A stretch of DNA of 6,843 nt, taken from an uncultured Leucobacter sp. (lineage in GTDB: Bacteria > Actinomycetota > Actinomycetes > Actinomycetales > Microbacteriaceae). The number at the start of each line of letters is the position of its first letter. Position 1 is the stretch's first letter. The DNA lies in the NCBI GenBank assembly GCA_937872275.1, contig CALMSE010000238.1, forward strand, positions 1 to 6,843, read 5' to 3'. Below are positions 6,668 to 6,843 of the stretch, in pieces. Below the pieces are notes generated by a model. It was not told the origin of the DNA, ran no database searches, and worked only from the letters and a program-made list of their open reading frames with translations. Position numbers and translations under genes: made by a program.

Positions 6668-6702
6668 TACGATGGACAGAGAGTGTTCAGATGTGCTGAA
6701 CT
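6668..6702 (+). promoter_or_regulatory. Promoter candidates for the RidA-like gene
   Basis: Two alternatives overlap here. TACGAT (6668-6673) fits a -10 box (4 of 6) but its -35 position (CGAATA, 6645-6650) is poor and lies inside the palindrome at 6635-6651. TGGACA (6673-6678) fits a -35 box (5 of 6) but the best -10 18 bp downstream, TGAACT (6697-6702), is weak and lies within the GTTCAG/CTGAAC repeat. In either case a symmetric element covers one promoter box, which suggests regulated transcription. I cannot choose between them. Confidence 0.3.
6685..6701. promoter_or_regulatory. Inverted repeat GTTCAG-ATGTG-CTGAAC
   Basis: A perfect 6+5+6 inverted repeat 51 bp before the RidA-like start codon. 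The same half-site occurs as CTGAAC at 6629-6634 and TTCAG at 6591-6595, so the region holds four half-sites in two opposed pairs. The symmetric form and promoter position suggest an operator for a dimeric regulator. Confidence 0.4.
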
Positions 6703-6752
6703 AGAAGGTGCGGCGGAGGAGTCTCCGTCCGATCCGATAAGGAGTTGAGAAC

Positions 6753-6843
6753 ATGGCTAACGATCGTATTCATCGCAATCCGGCCCCAGTGATTCCGGGG
6801 ATCTCGGACAGTGTGCGGGTGTCTTCGGGGGATCTGCTGTTCG
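6753..6843 (+). CDS. RidA/YjgF/YER057c/UK114-family protein (N-terminal fragment)
   Basis: Only the first 30 codons are in the window, reading MANDRIHRNPAPVIPGISD and then SVRVSSGDLLF before the edge. The Asn-Pro-Ala-Pro start, the PGISDSVRV strand and the GDLLF strand match the N-terminus of RidA-family proteins, which form cytoplasmic trimers that hydrolyse enamines or imines. Some catabolic members act as 2-aminomuconate deaminases. The catalytic Arg and C-terminal motifs are outside the window, so enzymatic subtype cannot be judged. An AAGGAG (6739-6744) lies 8 nt before the ATG, fixing the start. It is divergent from the LAL regulator. Eleven of its 30 codons end in A or T, clearly more than in the other genes here. 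The family call rests on a short segment. Confidence 0.68.
   Translation, partial: MANDRIHRNPAPVIPGISDSVRVSSGDLLF

Larger units (their letters stand above)
6543..6752. other. Divergent control region between the LAL regulator and the RidA-like gene
   Basis: A 210-bp non-coding stretch, visibly lower in GC than the genes on its left. It contains a 17-bp perfect palindrome (6635-6651), an adjoining 12-bp palindrome (6653-6664), and a GTTCAG-N5-CTGAAC repeat (6685-6701) with two more half-sites upstream. A small hairpin CGGAG-GAGT-CTCCG lies at 6714-6727. For the regulator no clear promoter was found: TTGACG (6617-6622, minus strand) is a good -35 but has no matching -10 at 16-18 bp, and TTGCGG with TGTACT (6585-6590) has a 19-bp spacer. 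Confidence 0.75.

Overview
The window is GC-rich, densely coding DNA with strong G/C bias at third codon positions and purine-rich Shine-Dalgarno sites. It carries an actinobacterial-type LAL (large ATP-binding LuxR) regulator. This points to a high-GC actinobacterium, possibly Micrococcales; the genus cannot be fixed from the sequence alone. No rRNA, tRNA, CRISPR array, insertion sequence or phage gene was seen.

Layout from left to right. (1) Positions 1-1541, minus strand: most of an MhpA-like FAD-dependent aromatic hydroxylase, cut by the left edge of the window. (2) 1542-1867: a 326-bp divergent control region with a good sigma-70-type promoter for the hydroxylase and several inverted repeats. 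(3) 1868-3073 and 3131-4054, plus strand: a two-gene operon encoding an acyl-CoA-dehydrogenase-fold (group D type) flavin monooxygenase and an alpha/beta hydrolase of the hormone-sensitive-lipase family. (4) 4055-4139: a convergent gap holding a perfect 14-bp stem with an inner 5-bp stem, most likely a bidirectional terminator. (5) 4140-6542, minus strand: an 800-residue LAL regulator. (6) 6543-6752: a second divergent control region rich in palindromes. (7) 6753 to the right edge, plus strand: the first 30 codons of a RidA/YjgF-like protein.

Taken together this looks like part of a catabolic island for an aromatic or otherwise ring-containing, possibly ester- and nitrogen-bearing compound. 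Two mechanistically different flavoprotein oxygenases would oxidise the substrate, the hydrolase would cleave an ester or similar bond, and the RidA-like protein would handle an enamine, imine or aminomuconate-like intermediate. The LAL protein is the obvious candidate regulator. The substrate is not determinable from this window. No ring-cleavage dioxygenase and no flavin reductase partner are visible.

The most interesting non-coding signal is a near-identical palindrome core, TTCG-(A/C)GG-CGAA, present once in each divergent control region (1575-1585 and 6638-6648). In the first it sits at the predicted transcription start of the hydroxylase gene, so it is a candidate shared operator linking the cluster into one regulon. 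A second point is that the hydrolase appears to carry Glu instead of the usual Asp as its catalytic acid.
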